Below are positions 44,201 to 55,518 of a stretch of 64,000 bases of DNA, piece after piece. The position numbers and the translations under genes were made by a program. Every line of letters begins with the position of its first letter. Within the stretch, counting starts at the first letter, position 1. The notes under the pieces are model-generated. The model saw only the letters and a program-made list of their open reading frames with translations. It was not told the DNA's origin and ran no database searches. This DNA is from Chrysoporthe austroafricana (lineage: Eukaryota > Ascomycota > Sordariomycetes > Diaporthales > Cryphonectriaceae): the NCBI GenBank assembly GCA_001051155.2, contig JYIP02000002.1, positions 937,583 to 1,001,582 of the forward strand, in the 5' to 3' direction.

Positions 44201-45592
44201 ATGCGTTGGAGAATCAGCTATGGGGGGAGGGGGAGTAAGCGTCCAGACTTCCGATTGGTTTGATATCTACTGTACTGGAAGGTTTTCTTAGCCCTTCTCG
44301 GCCGACATTAGGGAGGGTCGGAGTGAGGCCGCACCTGAGTCCCCCAGGGTACGGCCGAGGGGTGGCCGGGATGGGCCCCATTCAAGACGCGTCTTCCAAG
44401 GCTTCTCTCTAAACTAATGACTTTGCGGACAGCGTGACCCTCCATCACGCAGCGCTTCTAAATCCTCCTCGGCCGCTGCTCGGGAATAAAGGGGGGAGGG
44501 GGGTTCTCGAGGACGAGCCTGAGCCGGCACGGCCGCGGGCCTCCGGTGTAACCACCGCTATCCCTCAACACTCCTCCTGAGGCTCCTTTCGCAGCGCCGG
44601 GCTCAACGTCGGGGGGGCATAGCGTGACACTACATAACGCGTTTCGGATCTTCTGAAATTGCGTCCAGGATGATACTCATAAGGCGGGCGTTGAGTGGTG
44701 TGCAGAAGTAACACCGACCCTGGAGGTCATCCGGGAAAGTAACCCAAAGTAGGCTATCCCACAGGAGCGTAATCCCGTCCGTCAGAGAAGCCACGCAGGC
44801 AGCCTAGACGGCCGCCTGCAGCGCCCCTGTGGAATCAACATGGAAGAATATGTTATGCACAGTATTCAAGCATATTTCTCTTGTTGCGCCCTTGAGGACC
44901 GACCCTCCGCCGCCCGTCTGGGTCTAGAGCTTAATGACCATGCTGCCCTGCTGGTCCACGCAGGTCATCTGAGCTGGAAGAGCAGTAGAGAAACCCGAGG
45001 GCATACGAGGGGGAACGGTTCAGACGGCCCTGCAGAGTCTCGCCGGAGAAGCCCCAGGCGGTTGGGTAAGATTACAGATGTCATGGTGTGGCTTGTTTAA
45101 TTCCGCTCTTTGGTTGGTCGGCTTCATTATGATCCTTCTGCGGTCTGGTCGTGTCGTGTGCAGGCGGAACGCGGAAAGCAGCACCAATAACAACTACGCC
45201 CAAGTTCAAAGGTGTCGTCGTCAACGCGGCCTTTCGGCCCTTCTCCAAATCTATCGACCAACCTTCATCCCTCCGGATCCACCTCCTGCAGCATACCCCA
45301 TGTCGCCGCCACGGGGCCCCGGATTTTCCCAACCTTCCCAACCTATCGGTTCCTCCATGCAGGTGCTTCTGAAAGTACAAAAGGATGTCGGGGGGGAAGG
45401 AGGATCGACACGCGAAACAAAAAAAAAAAAATACGCTGACCTAGAGCGAGGCTACCGTCTTCGAGGGCTCGGCTTTCTCTTTTTAAAGCAACCTCCTCAC
45501 CAGTCTCGCTTGACTGCCACGGGTTTCCACTTCCCCGGCTTTTTCGACCAAACCGGCCCTCACGCTTACGTCTGAGACAGCACTGCTCCATC
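41290..45592. other. 4.3-kb gene-free region, probable decayed mobile DNA
   Basis: No supported gene. 41290-44200 is AT-rich, full of stops in all frames and with short frames only. A minus-strand frame at 41896-42186 is Asn/Lys-rich and looks like a decayed low-complexity or gag-like fragment, unconfirmed. An imperfect direct repeat around CCTGGATCCGT occurs near 41784 and 41886. A GC-rich block of different composition (44260-45080) follows, then the promoter of the hexose transporter, which contains a 12-base A run near 45420. The composition pattern suggests RIP-mutated transposon relics, but no complete element, terminal repeats or reverse-transcriptase motif is readable. Confidence 0.55.
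44260..45080. other. GC-rich block inside the gene-free region
   Basis: About 800 bp with G/C runs and CGG-rich segments, abruptly flanked on its left by AT-rich DNA. The frame at 44840-45100 (plus) has no recognisable domain. It could be a 5'-truncated or non-mutated piece of a retroelement, or an unannotated RNA; neither can be shown here. Confidence 0.35.
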
Positions 45593-47524
45593 ATGGCATC
45601 CGAGCCGAAGGCCGAAGCCGACCGACAGGCCCACGATGTTTCCCCTGTCGAGGGTCTTGCGGTCGAGGGTCTGGCAGCGACCACGGATATTGAACGGATT
45701 GAGGCGCCTGTAACATGGAAGGCATACTTGATGTGCGCTTTTGCGGCGGTCGGTGGCATCTTCTATGGTTATGATACGGGATACATCAGCAACGTCAATG
45801 CCATGAATGTAAGCGAGCTCTTTCCCTTGTGGCCTCCGTTTTCGGGTGAAGCTTCCTCTCTTTGAGAGCTGCAATTTATTGTACGGAGTGCAAATGTTGA
45901 CACGGGAGCTAGGTGTGGATCAATGTGATCGAGGGCCCCGATGCCACCGCGCTCAAGTCCAGCACCGAGTCCCTCATCGTCTCTATCATGTCTGTCGGTA
46001 CCTTCCTGGGAGCTCTCGCTGCCGGTGATGTGGCCGACTTCATGGGAAGAAAGTGGACCGTCCTCATGGCATGTGGCATCTTCATATTGGGTGTCATCAT
46101 CGAGATCATTACTGGTGACGGCGATGCCTACGCCGAGATCGTCATCGGGCGTCTGATTGCCGGTCTTGGTACTGGCTTCGAGAGTGCCACTGTCATCTTG
46201 TACATGTCCGAGATTGTAAGTCCTACCTAGCGGTGCCTCCCTGTTTTTCGTCACGACACTGGCTGACCCCTCCACAACAGTGCCCACGCAAGGTCCGCGG
46301 TGCTCTGGTGGCCGGTTACCAGTTCTGCATCACCATCGGCCTCCTGGTCGCTGCTTGCATCACGTACTCGACGTCGAGCTGGACGACTCGGGCCGCATAC
46401 CGGCTACCCATCGGCATCCAATTTATCTGGGCCGTCATCCTCGGCACGGGCATCCTGTTCCTGCCCGACTCGCCCAGGTGGTTCGTCAAGCGCGGCAACC
46501 TGGCCAAAGCGAGGCACGCCCTCTCCAAGCTGCGTGGCCAGCCCGAGGAGTCCGAGTTCGTGCAGTTCGAGCTTGCCGAGATCGTCGCGAACGAGGAATA
46601 CGAGAAGAGACTGATCCCGTCGACCACCTGGTTCGGTAGCTGGGCTGCCTGCTTCTCGGGCTCGCTGTGGAAGTCGAACTCCAACCTCCGCAAGACCATC
46701 CTCGGCACGTCGCTCCAGATGATGCAGCAGTGGACCGGTGTCAACTTCATCTTCTACTGTAAGCACTCTTCCTAAATGTGTAACCCTTGGTTCTGAGTCA
46801 CGTTTTTGACAAGTCACTAGACGGCACGCCCTTCCTGAAGTCGACCGGCGCCGTGACCAACGAGTTCCTGCTCTCCGTCGTCTTCAACGTCGTCAACTGC
46901 CTCGCCACCCCTTTCGCCTTCTGGGGCGTCGAGTCCTGGGGCCGCCGGCCCATGCTGCTCTGGGGCGCGCTCTCCATGCTGATCTGCCAGCTGATCGTCG
47001 CGGTCGTCGGCGTAACCGTCGGCTTCAACCACACCCACAAGGACGCGTCGGTGCCCGGCGGATCGGCCGCGGACAACCCCGCCGCCGTCAAAGCGCAGAT
47101 CGCCTTCATCGCCATTTTCATCTTCTCCTTCGCTACCACCTGGGGCCCCGGCGCCTGGATCGTCATCGGCGAGATCTTCCCGCTCCCGATCCGGTCCCGC
47201 GGCGTCGCCCTGTCCACCGCCTCCAACTGGCTGTGGAATCTCATCATCGCCATCATCACCCCCTACATGGTCGACGCCCTGGTCTCGTCCGTTTTCTTCG
47301 TCTGGTTCGCGCTGTGCACCGCCGCGTTCGTCTACACGTACTTCCTGGTTCCCGAGACCAAGGGTCTCTCGCTCGAACAGGTTGATCTCATGATGGAAGA
47401 GACAACACCCAGAAAGTCGGCCAAGTGGCGCCCGACCAAGACCTTTGCCGGTGCGCACGCGCGGGGCGGCCTTGAGAAGGGGGATATTGTCGAAGAGCAG
47501 AAGGCGGAGACTTCGGCTGTCTGA
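45593..47524 (+). CDS. hexose transporter, MFS sugar-porter family, 566 aa
   Basis: Predicted plasma-membrane sugar:H+ symporter or facilitator. Four exons: 45593-45808, 45913-46215, 46281-46758, 46821-47524; introns of 104, 65 and 62 bp, all consistent in phase. Diagnostic motifs: G-G-I-F-Y-G-Y-D-T-G-Y-I in TM1, D-F-M-G-R-K-W after TM2, R-L-I-A-G-L-G-T-G in TM4, S-E-I-C-P-R-K-V-R-G after it, P-D-S-P-R-W-F-V-K-R-G at the central loop, Q-Q-W-T-G-V-N-F-I-F-Y-Y-G in TM7, and P-E-T-K-G-L-S-L-E-Q after TM12. It thus keeps the sugar-contact Gln-Gln and Asn, unlike the transporter at 11093. The charged N-terminal tail is about 45 residues and the C-terminal tail about 60. It most resembles fungal glucose/hexose carriers; the exact sugar is not determinable. 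Confidence 0.95.
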
Positions 47525-49106
47525 GGGCTGAGTAGTAATTATGCCGTGCGTGAGATCGGTCGGGCGTGATTGATAGCATTGCGGTGGATATATCCCTTAA
47601 TTACGTAGGAGCCTGGATGTGGGCAGTGAAGGCTCTGTCCTGGATTCCTTACATAGCAATGCTAACCCGGGTATTGTCTATCATCCCACGCATCCTCATG
47701 CCACCATTCTGAAGTGACGCGAAGAAATCGCCTTGGTGAGGGCACAGGTCGAGCGAGACTCGAGAGTGCTTGCGCCTCATCTTGCTGTGCTAAGTGTGAC
47801 CCTAGCACATGAAGATTACCCCACTGAACTTAAAAATCCGTTCTATTGGGCCTGGATTGGCCGGTACCAATCAATGTGTCATCCAGGGTGGAAAGCAGAT
47901 CTCGTGTGTTCCCAAGCTCGTGGCTCTCCAGATAGTACAGTTGACATGTCAGATGCTGGGGGGCCCACAGGAAGGAGCGCGCTAGTCCCCAAAGGGGACA
48001 CAAGTTGCGAATAGTTGTCTCGTGTACGATAGTTGGCATTTGCTTCAACTGGCAACTTGCCTGACGATGGCAACAATAGTTTTTCTCCAGAGCGAGGCTG
48101 CCCTCTCACATGATGCTTTTTTACCTGCACTCTGGTCAACTGTGTGGTAATAGCCGCAGCACGCGAACGATGTCAGTATAAATTCATACAGACGGGGGTC
48201 CTTTGCCCATTTTCTCTTATGAGGTTCAATACTGCTCGCTCTCGTTAAACTCTCTCGCCCTTTTCTTAATGTGCACTGGCGTCTTACGCACAGGGGTCTT
48301 CTCTCTTTCGAGTTTCTCGGTCCTCGACACCCTGTCATGTCACAGAAGCACTCGCAAGGAGCCCCACTGACGGAAATCGAGAAGAGACATTTGTTATTGT
48401 GACGAACGAGGCAAGAGATTCTGGACATCAAAGCTTCTGGCATTTCAATGTCTAGTATACATAAGCGGCATCTACCCGCTATCCCATCGTGATGGTATCA
48501 TACAGTACAACAGGCACAAGCCTAGCCTCTCCTTGGCGGTCTGCCATTGTGTCCGTACCATTCCATACCCGTTTCCCAATCTTCGCTCGTTGCTCGAAGC
48601 TATGCCCATATTCTTTCGCCTTTTATATGCAGAGTGGAGGTTTGTCTAATATGTATGGCCCTTGGCCACCCGATGGCGAAAATGCAGGAAGATAACGCTT
48701 CAACTGCTTTAGTAAAACAAAAGAAAATTTCCTGTCCCCTGCCCATTGACCTATCCACCCAGTGCCTTCACGGGACCAGCCAACCTATTTCGTCCCTGGT
48801 CCCCAGCCAGCGTGCCACGTCAGCGCGGCCGTTTGAACCATTCCGTACCAGACCAACGCCAGATGCCAAAGCAGACGCTCCCGAACTCGACAAAGGAAAT
48901 CAAGAAAAAGGTGGAGCCGTCTCAGGGCCCACCTCTTGCCGTTCAGCCACCACGTCGATGTCATTTTGACACTATTAATGCGAAGGTACCTCGCAAAACG
49001 TACGAGGGAAGGGGGTATCAAATGAATCTGCCAGCAAATCGGAGGGCGCGTCACAAAGAGAACCAGCCAGACCAGGGGATGAGAAGGATGCTTGTGCAGA
49101 CGACTT
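47525..49106. other. convergent intergenic region
   Basis: 1.58 kb between the 3' ends of the hexose transporter and the PPR gene. Frames in it overlap on both strands and have no recognisable domains. A TATAAAT at about 48179-48185 is isolated. No gene is called. Confidence 0.45.
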
Positions 49107-52100
49107 TTACATCGCCACAGACGTAGCATCCTGGTCACCACCACCCAGTAGCTCGACCACTTTGCCGACAACAGCGCCAGGGTATCCACGACCCATCATC
49201 TCGGTGACGACACCTTTGGCCTTTTCCCGGTTTTCAACAGCCAGGTACGCGCGTGTCATCGCTTCGTATGTGCTCGGCTCACGACGCTCGCGGCCAACAG
49301 CTCCATAGATGTCCTCAGCCCGGGCAATGTTGCCCTCTGATGCCCAACCATGGATCAGTGTGTTGGCGATGTAGGGCGTCAGCTCGACTCTGCGACGGCG
49401 CATCTCCGCAAGAAGGGGCTCGGTGTCAGCGACGCAGTGATTGGCGACCATACTCTCGAAAAGCGCCTGGAAGAGACAGGCAGAAGCGGGGATAGACGGG
49501 TTGCTGATGACTTGATCAAAGGTCTTGCGAGCAGCTTCCATGTCGTGCAAGACACAGCCTCGGGCATGAATCATCGAGGCATAGTGCACAGCCTCAGGTT
49601 TGCCATTCGTCTTGATCGCATCCAGGACCTCCTCTGCAGCCCTCATGTCGACAGGTTCCAGCGTGGCGTGGGTGTCAATCAAAAGCTTGTAGGTGTGCGA
49701 CGTAGGGGCAATGCCCTTAGCCTGCATGCGAGCATGATATGCCAGAACCTTGGACTTGTCTCGCTTGGTAGTCAAGAAGAATTGCATCATGCTGTTGTAA
49801 GGCGCCGGCCGAGCCTTGTAATTGGGCATGGACTCCATCTCATCGAAGAGCTCTTCAGCGAACTTCTCATCGGACACCCGGCAAAGGGCGTTGACAATCG
49901 TGCCGTAGGTGACAGAGGTGGGCTTGATCCCAAGGGCGCGCATCTCGGCGAAGTAGAAAAGACAGTCATCAATGCGACGAGCCTTGCCCAACTTGCCAAT
50001 CAAAGCGTTGTACAGGAAGGAGCTGGGCTCAACGCCCTCGGACTTCGCGCGGTGGAAGATCTTGACAGCCTCGGAAGCCTCGTCGAAAGTCTTCGTGGAT
50101 TCCTTCAGCGTGGTGATATACAGGCCATACGTGTTAGCAGACGGCGTAGCACCCATATCCAACAGCTCCTGGTGGAACTGCTCGGCATGGGCCCGGCGAC
50201 CCAGGCTCAAACACGCCCCAACCATGGCATCCAGAATTGAGGACCAGCCATAGCGAACCACAGCGTACTGGGGCAACAGAGGAACGTCAGTACGGGCCAT
50301 GTTGAGAATGTCGTTGCATAGATCCATCTTGCCGTCGCGCGCCGCAGCTGAGATGAGCTTGGCGTACGTGATGTAGCGTGGGTGGCGACCGGCTCGACGG
50401 ATGTTGCGGAACCGAGCCAGAGCATCGTTGAGCTTCGGGCCTTTCCGGCCATGCGCACCCTCGAGCTCATCTGAGATGAGAGATGAGCCCCTGAAGTCGG
50501 TGTTGTGTGCGTACGGGTCAAAAGTATCCTCATAGCTTGACACAGAACCGGATGACTCATATGAGGAACCGGCGAAGCTCGGCGTCGGAGCGGATGTTGG
50601 TGACGCCACCTCTCGAGGGTCTGCTATGCCACGAGACGTCATGTAGCGCGACACAAAATCCAAACCCTCCTCGACTTCGGCTGCGAGATGCACGTCATCT
50701 GGTTTGTGTTGGCGTATCCGATTGAACATTAGCTCTGACTCTTTCAAGCCCTCGGCAACTTGACCTGAGCCGATCAGCGCAACGGCAAACATAGCCGTAG
50801 GCTCTATAGAAGAGGCCCCCACAACCATGTCAGGACTGCTCAGGACTTGCCAATATCGCCAGGCCTCCGGGACGTCGCCGCCTCGAACGCTCATTGCCAT
50901 AAGCGCCATTGCGGGTGTAGCAAGGTCGCCGTAATTCGTCGACAAGTTGCTAAACGCAGCAACAGCAGTGTGCTTGTCACCGCTGTCGGCAGCGGCAACT
51001 GCCAATTCGGCCATGGCTTGAGCTCGTGACTCATTCTCAATAATCTGAGCCCAGCGGAGGGCCTCCTGATAGATGCCTCGGTGCTCAAAGCCCTTGACAA
51101 ATCCAAGGCTGATGATAGCATCCTTGATATCCGAAGCTCGAACATCATATTCCTGCACGATCTTCTTGTAGAAGTTCATGGCACCGTCCATCTTGTCCGA
51201 GATGACGTATGCATTGATGACCGCGGCGTAGACCTGGGCGTCAAGGCGGTCATGCAGGGTCGCTTCGCCCTTGTCGTGAGCGATAGCGAGAGTCCGGTAC
51301 TCGTTGTAGCACTCTACAGCGCTGATGAGGTCTCCGCAGTTAGCGAAGGCCGTGATCATTGCAGGGAATACGGCAGCGAAGGGCGTGGCCTTGTTCATCT
51401 CCATGTGCTCGTAGAGGGAGAGCATGTCATTGACACGTCCAGACTGGGCACATGCGGAGATGAGCTGGTGGTAAGTCTCGGGAGAAAATGCATCGCTTGA
51501 TGAGGTGACCGAGGCCTTGAAGAGCTTCATGGCCAAATCCAATCGATCATCCTCGCAAAGAATCGCGTGCTCGAGCTCGGTCGAGGCGAACATGAACTTG
51601 CCGGGCTCGTCCATACCACCATATCGAACACGTTTGTCCTCTAGTCTCTTCTTAAGAGATGACACCTCGAGGGACCGGGCAGCCAGCAGACCGACAAGGA
51701 TATTGTAAGTGTCGCTGTCGGGCTTGACCTTCCGCCGCATCATATCAGCGTAAACATCCAGTGCCTTAGAGACAATTTCAATCTTCTCCGACGGCAGGTG
51801 AATTGCAGCCATGAGAAGGGCATTGTACGAAGTCGCCAGCGGTCGGATACTGGCCACTAGCATAGCCTCGAAAACAGCCGGTATCTCGGCATACCGCCCC
51901 GTCTCCGAGAGTTTCGTGAGGTGGTCGGCATAGCTCTGTGCCTGAGGGTCGACTGGTGGGGTGGCAGATCGGGCAACGCTTGCAGGTGTACGCGCTCGTG
52001 ATACGGGCGTAGCCGGCGCGGTGGCCGTCTCGGCCAACTGCGCTGGTGCACTTGACAATGGCACCTCCTGAGCCTCGTTCCCTTGCAGCGGATCCACATC

Positions 52101-52640
52101 GTTGCGGGCATCGATCTCCTTCTCAAGGGCGGCGTCAATGTGAGCCAGGGCCGCCTGCTGCTCTTCCGAGAGACCAGACTCGCTGACGCCATCCTCGGCC
52201 GGGTCCGTGGTCTCAAGTGCCCTCCCGTCTGGGCCCAGCAGAATGGAAGCCGGAGATGGCTTCCACTCGATGCGGTTCGGAAACTGGAACTGAACCCACT
52301 CCTCATCCTCGCCCTTCTCCGCGGCCTCCTTCCTCTGCAGGGTCTCGAAGTAGGCGTCTAGCCCTCCATGATTGGTGCTGAGCTTCTCATGGCGGTGCTC
52401 GACGGGGAGACCGGCGGACTGGTAGGAACTGGTGTGGAACGCGCTCTGGAACTGCTGCAGGCGACTGAGACGGCTGTTGGCCTGGCGCTTCCGGGCCGCA
52501 AAGGACGGCCGGTTCTGTGAGTTCAGAACATGGGGGTGGGTAGCAGCTACGACAGACTGTGCGTAGCCGTGGGTGAAGGATTTTGTGAATCCGGAACGGA
52601 TGAAGCTCGCGTATAGGTTGTTATAGATGGATCCAGGCAT
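49107..52640 (-). CDS. cya-5: mitochondrial PPR protein, CYA5-like, 1177 aa
   Basis: Predicted mitochondrial matrix RNA-binding protein, like Neurospora CYA-5, which is needed for COX1 expression and hence cytochrome oxidase. Intronless. The first 70 residues are rich in Arg/Ser/Ala/Gln and nearly free of acid, a likely targeting presequence. A low-complexity segment follows (about 140-235), then a long array of 35-residue helical repeats from about 236 to the end. Readable repeats include T-S-Y-N-A-L-L, D-T-Y-N-I-L-V-G-L-L, F-L-Y-N-A-L-I-G-K-L-G-K-A, and V-T-Y-G-T-I-V-N-A-L-C-R-V. Length is close to fungal CYA5 (about 1100-1200). RNA target assignment is by homology only. Confidence 0.92.
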   Translation of the reverse strand: MPGSIYNNLYASFIRSGFTKSFTHGYAQSVVAATHPHVLNSQNRPSFAARKRQANSRLSRLQQFQSAFHTSSYQSAGLPVEHRHEKLSTNHGGLDAYFETLQRKEAAEKGEDEEWVQFQFPNRIEWKPSPASILLGPDGRALETTDPAEDGVSESGLSEEQQAALAHIDAALEKEIDARNDVDPLQGNEAQEVPLSSAPAQLAETATAPATPVSRARTPASVARSATPPVDPQAQSYADHLTKLSETGRYAEIPAVFEAMLVASIRPLATSYNALLMAAIHLPSEKIEIVSKALDVYADMMRRKVKPDSDTYNILVGLLAARSLEVSSLKKRLEDKRVRYGGMDEPGKFMFASTELEHAILCEDDRLDLAMKLFKASVTSSSDAFSPETYHQLISACAQSGRVNDMLSLYEHMEMNKATPFAAVFPAMITAFANCGDLISAVECYNEYRTLAIAHDKGEATLHDRLDAQVYAAVINAYVISDKMDGAMNFYKKIVQEYDVRASDIKDAIISLGFVKGFEHRGIYQEALRWAQIIENESRAQAMAELAVAAADSGDKHTAVAAFSNLSTNYGDLATPAMALMAMSVRGGDVPEAWRYWQVLSSPDMVVGASSIEPTAMFAVALIGSGQVAEGLKESELMFNRIRQHKPDDVHLAAEVEEGLDFVSRYMTSRGIADPREVASPTSAPTPSFAGSSYESSGSVSSYEDTFDPYAHNTDFRGSSLISDELEGAHGRKGPKLNDALARFRNIRRAGRHPRYITYAKLISAAARDGKMDLCNDILNMARTDVPLLPQYAVVRYGWSSILDAMVGACLSLGRRAHAEQFHQELLDMGATPSANTYGLYITTLKESTKTFDEASEAVKIFHRAKSEGVEPSSFLYNALIGKLGKARRIDDCLFYFAEMRALGIKPTSVTYGTIVNALCRVSDEKFAEELFDEMESMPNYKARPAPYNSMMQFFLTTKRDKSKVLAYHARMQAKGIAPTSHTYKLLIDTHATLEPVDMRAAEEVLDAIKTNGKPEAVHYASMIHARGCVLHDMEAARKTFDQVISNPSIPASACLFQALFESMVANHCVADTEPLLAEMRRRRVELTPYIANTLIHGWASEGNIARAEDIYGAVGRERREPSTYEAMTRAYLAVENREKAKGVVTEMMGRGYPGAVVGKVVELLGGGDQDATSVAM

Positions 52641-55518
52641 TTAGGTGAAGCCTTTCGGTGGGGGGTACTGTACCAATGGCAATTGTCACGTCAGTAAAAT
52701 ATTTCAGGTCTCGAGGATGCTGTGGTGGGTGGATTGAAAACAATCTGCGGCGCAATCACCGCTAGACGGACTTTTCTCGAGGCCGAGGCGAACAAATAGC
52801 GTCATCGGACGGAAATGAGTCAACTTACACGTAGAGAAAGGGGAATGCGCAATTGCAGGTTCATTTGACGACAGTGAAGCCGTCAAACAAACGCGCGATT
52901 CAAGTCGGAGTCGTGTCTTCGGGAGGAAAAGAAGGCGTGGGAAGAAGTCGTGGGAAGGAGGAAAGGGAAAGAGTGCGGCAGAGAAATCTGGAGTTGATAT
53001 TGATTTTGCGAATGGGGAAATGGAGTTCACGGCTTCTGCTGGACTTGGCGAGCCCGGTTCTGGGTCCAGGGTCCGGACGGGTGGGTGGATGGACAGTTCC
53101 AGCGACGTGCAGGACCGAGTCACAACGCCAGACAGTGGGGGACCGGGCCCAGTCGGGGCGTCTGATTGGCCCCGCGCGAAATACCGGGTGGTAGAAGCCC
53201 GGGAGGCAACACTAGAGCCGCTATAACGTCAGCCACCATAGGGGATGCTACAGGCGGGAAATTCTGAATCCTGGGTAGGGACGTAGGCGTGGTAGGCTCT
53301 GAAATTCCTCGGCATTTTCCAATAGCCCGCTAAAATCCAGGTCTCAAGAAAGAGGCCTCGAAGGGATCCGACTCCCTGCAGGCGAGAAGATCTCCCCCTG
53401 CTCTGCATCTCCGGTGCATCTGCATGTTGTACAGGTCGGTGGGAACTGGCAACAGTCAGGACCCCAAATCGACGAGTTTCTATTTCCATCCATCGCCATC
53501 GATCGGCTCTACTATAGCGCTGTGGGTATTGTGGTGTCAAATTTTGCCTGGCGGGAGTGTGTCAGTATGGAGTACGCAAGCTGACAAAGCATCCAGCGCT
53601 GCATAGTATTCTGTGTATGTGTCATCCACCGCCGAGGGACGTTTCCCGCCGTGTGATCGCCCACTAAAGACAAGCGCGTACCATGCTGTAGCACACAGTA
53701 TTAGTACTTGTTATAATGTATTGTGTCATGCAGCTTGCTCCCTCCTTAGCGCGCCACGCGTGCCCAGACAACCGAACAGGAAACGGTGGCCTCAAGACGA
53801 ACAGGCTGCCACACCAGGGCCCAGAGGAGATGACGACCCGACCTGTTTTGCGTGGACGGGCTCAGCGTCATTAGCGCTTCTTCCCCCGGGGCTTCTAGCG
53901 AAGAAAAGAAGCCGGCATGAAACCCCCCCCCCCAGCAGGGATCGCCCTGGCCCTCTGCCACCCCTGCCAGTGCCTGCTGGGCGCCGCTGTGGGGCGTCCC
54001 GGGACTCTGGCGCAGTGCGAAGGGCGCGACAAGAGATGGCTGCACTCCGATTGGCCCGTAGCTGCAGGTCATGGAAGAAGCCGGAAGCGTGAGGCGTGCG
54101 CCCGTCACTGGAATGCATCTGGGGATGAGCAGGTGGTGGGTGTGGAGACCTGGCATTTTGAGATGGCTGTCGTGTGAGCACAGGACTGAGCATCGCTGAG
54201 AGCAGGCCACGGCGATATGGCCAGCAGTGTAGGGTACCAGGAGGATCCAGGACAGACCGTGTCGTTGTGGAATAGGTCTCCCTGTGAGCCCCCAGCTTGA
54301 GCAGTACCCATGAGCGCCTCGGGCCAAGAAGATCGTGAGCTGCGTAAGGTGCGTGCGGTAGGTCCCAGATCGTCAGCACCAGATGCCACAAAGCATGCAG
54401 GATGATAGATCGTTCAGGAATCCGCGCTGTCACCTGGCCCTGCCACGACAATTTCTCGCCTTGGGGCCTTAGGTCCGAGAGGATATTGGAGCCTGGCGCG
54501 GACGGGCCCAGCATTAAAAATCTGTCCGGCTGACCCGGGCAGCAGCGCCCTCCGAGATCTCGCTCTTTTGCGGGGAATCCCACCCAGATCTCGACGAGAT
54601 CCTACTAAGTATACAAGCACCAACAAGGCCCGCTGAACTGGGCCCGAAAAGGTTGGTGTCGGCCCCGAGGAGCGTGCCTCTTTCTGGCGCACATGTAGTT
54701 GATCTTATCAGATCATCTCTCGCCGTGCCCTCCAATCATGGCAGCGCAGACGGGATGTCGTGTTGTTCCTGGAATTGCAAGATCTCATCCTCGCCCACGA
54801 AGTTCTGGATCTTGGTCAGTTTCTCGGATAGACGGCTGGCGCTTCTCACCGTACCAGATATCCATCTCATTACGTCTCCCTCCACACAGACCAGAACATT
54901 CTCAATCTCCTTGTGTGCTCCTCAGTGGCAAGATAGTTCCTGACCACCTCAGAAGACTTACAATCTGGTAAGATTTGCACCATGGTGGGCAGTGTAGTAG
55001 CACGGCCAAAAATGCAACCAGACCCAAGTTGCTATGTGGTGCCCTCGATGTGGTCTGAAGGGGAGCTTCGAGGTCGAGGTCCAGTTGTTGAGGTCGAGCG
55101 GATATGGGGACCTCTGCAGCCAGCCCGCGAATCACAGGCCGCAACGGAGCTTGGCCGTGCCCCGCATCGAGGCTAGCACCTAGGCACCCCTCCAGCAGCC
55201 TCACGCCTATGCCTTAAGATCCCCCATGTCAATCCTCAGGACGTCCCAGGTTATAGGCTCTCAAAGATCGTCAAACTGTCGTCATTGAGGGCATCGTGAT
55301 TTTCCCTCGCAGGCCCGAGCGTTCCGAGTTCTGGTGGAGGTGCTCCCGGACTCCTTTGCGGATTCTTACCCGCTTAATCCATTCGATTCTTTTCGCATCA
55401 CGGGCTCCCCTCCCCTATTCGGTGCTCTGCATACATCTCTCAGCACACTCATAAAACAGCAAGGCCCAGAACCGGTCAATTTGGATATCGCAGCCAGCCA
55501 GACACCTACCCCTTCACA
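52641..55518. other. 2.9-kb intergenic region between divergent genes
   Basis: It lies between the start codons of the PPR gene (minus) and ERG8 (plus). Promoters should occupy the two ends; the middle (about 53250-55250) has many overlapping frames on both strands but no domain, splice-consistent model or repeat that I can support. A 12-base C run is at about 53928-53940. An unannotated lineage-specific gene or ncRNA could be hidden here. Confidence 0.4.

Noticed and set aside
49350..50240. Plus-strand 296-aa frame opposite the PPR gene
   Set aside because: Shadow of the 1177-aa gene on the other strand.
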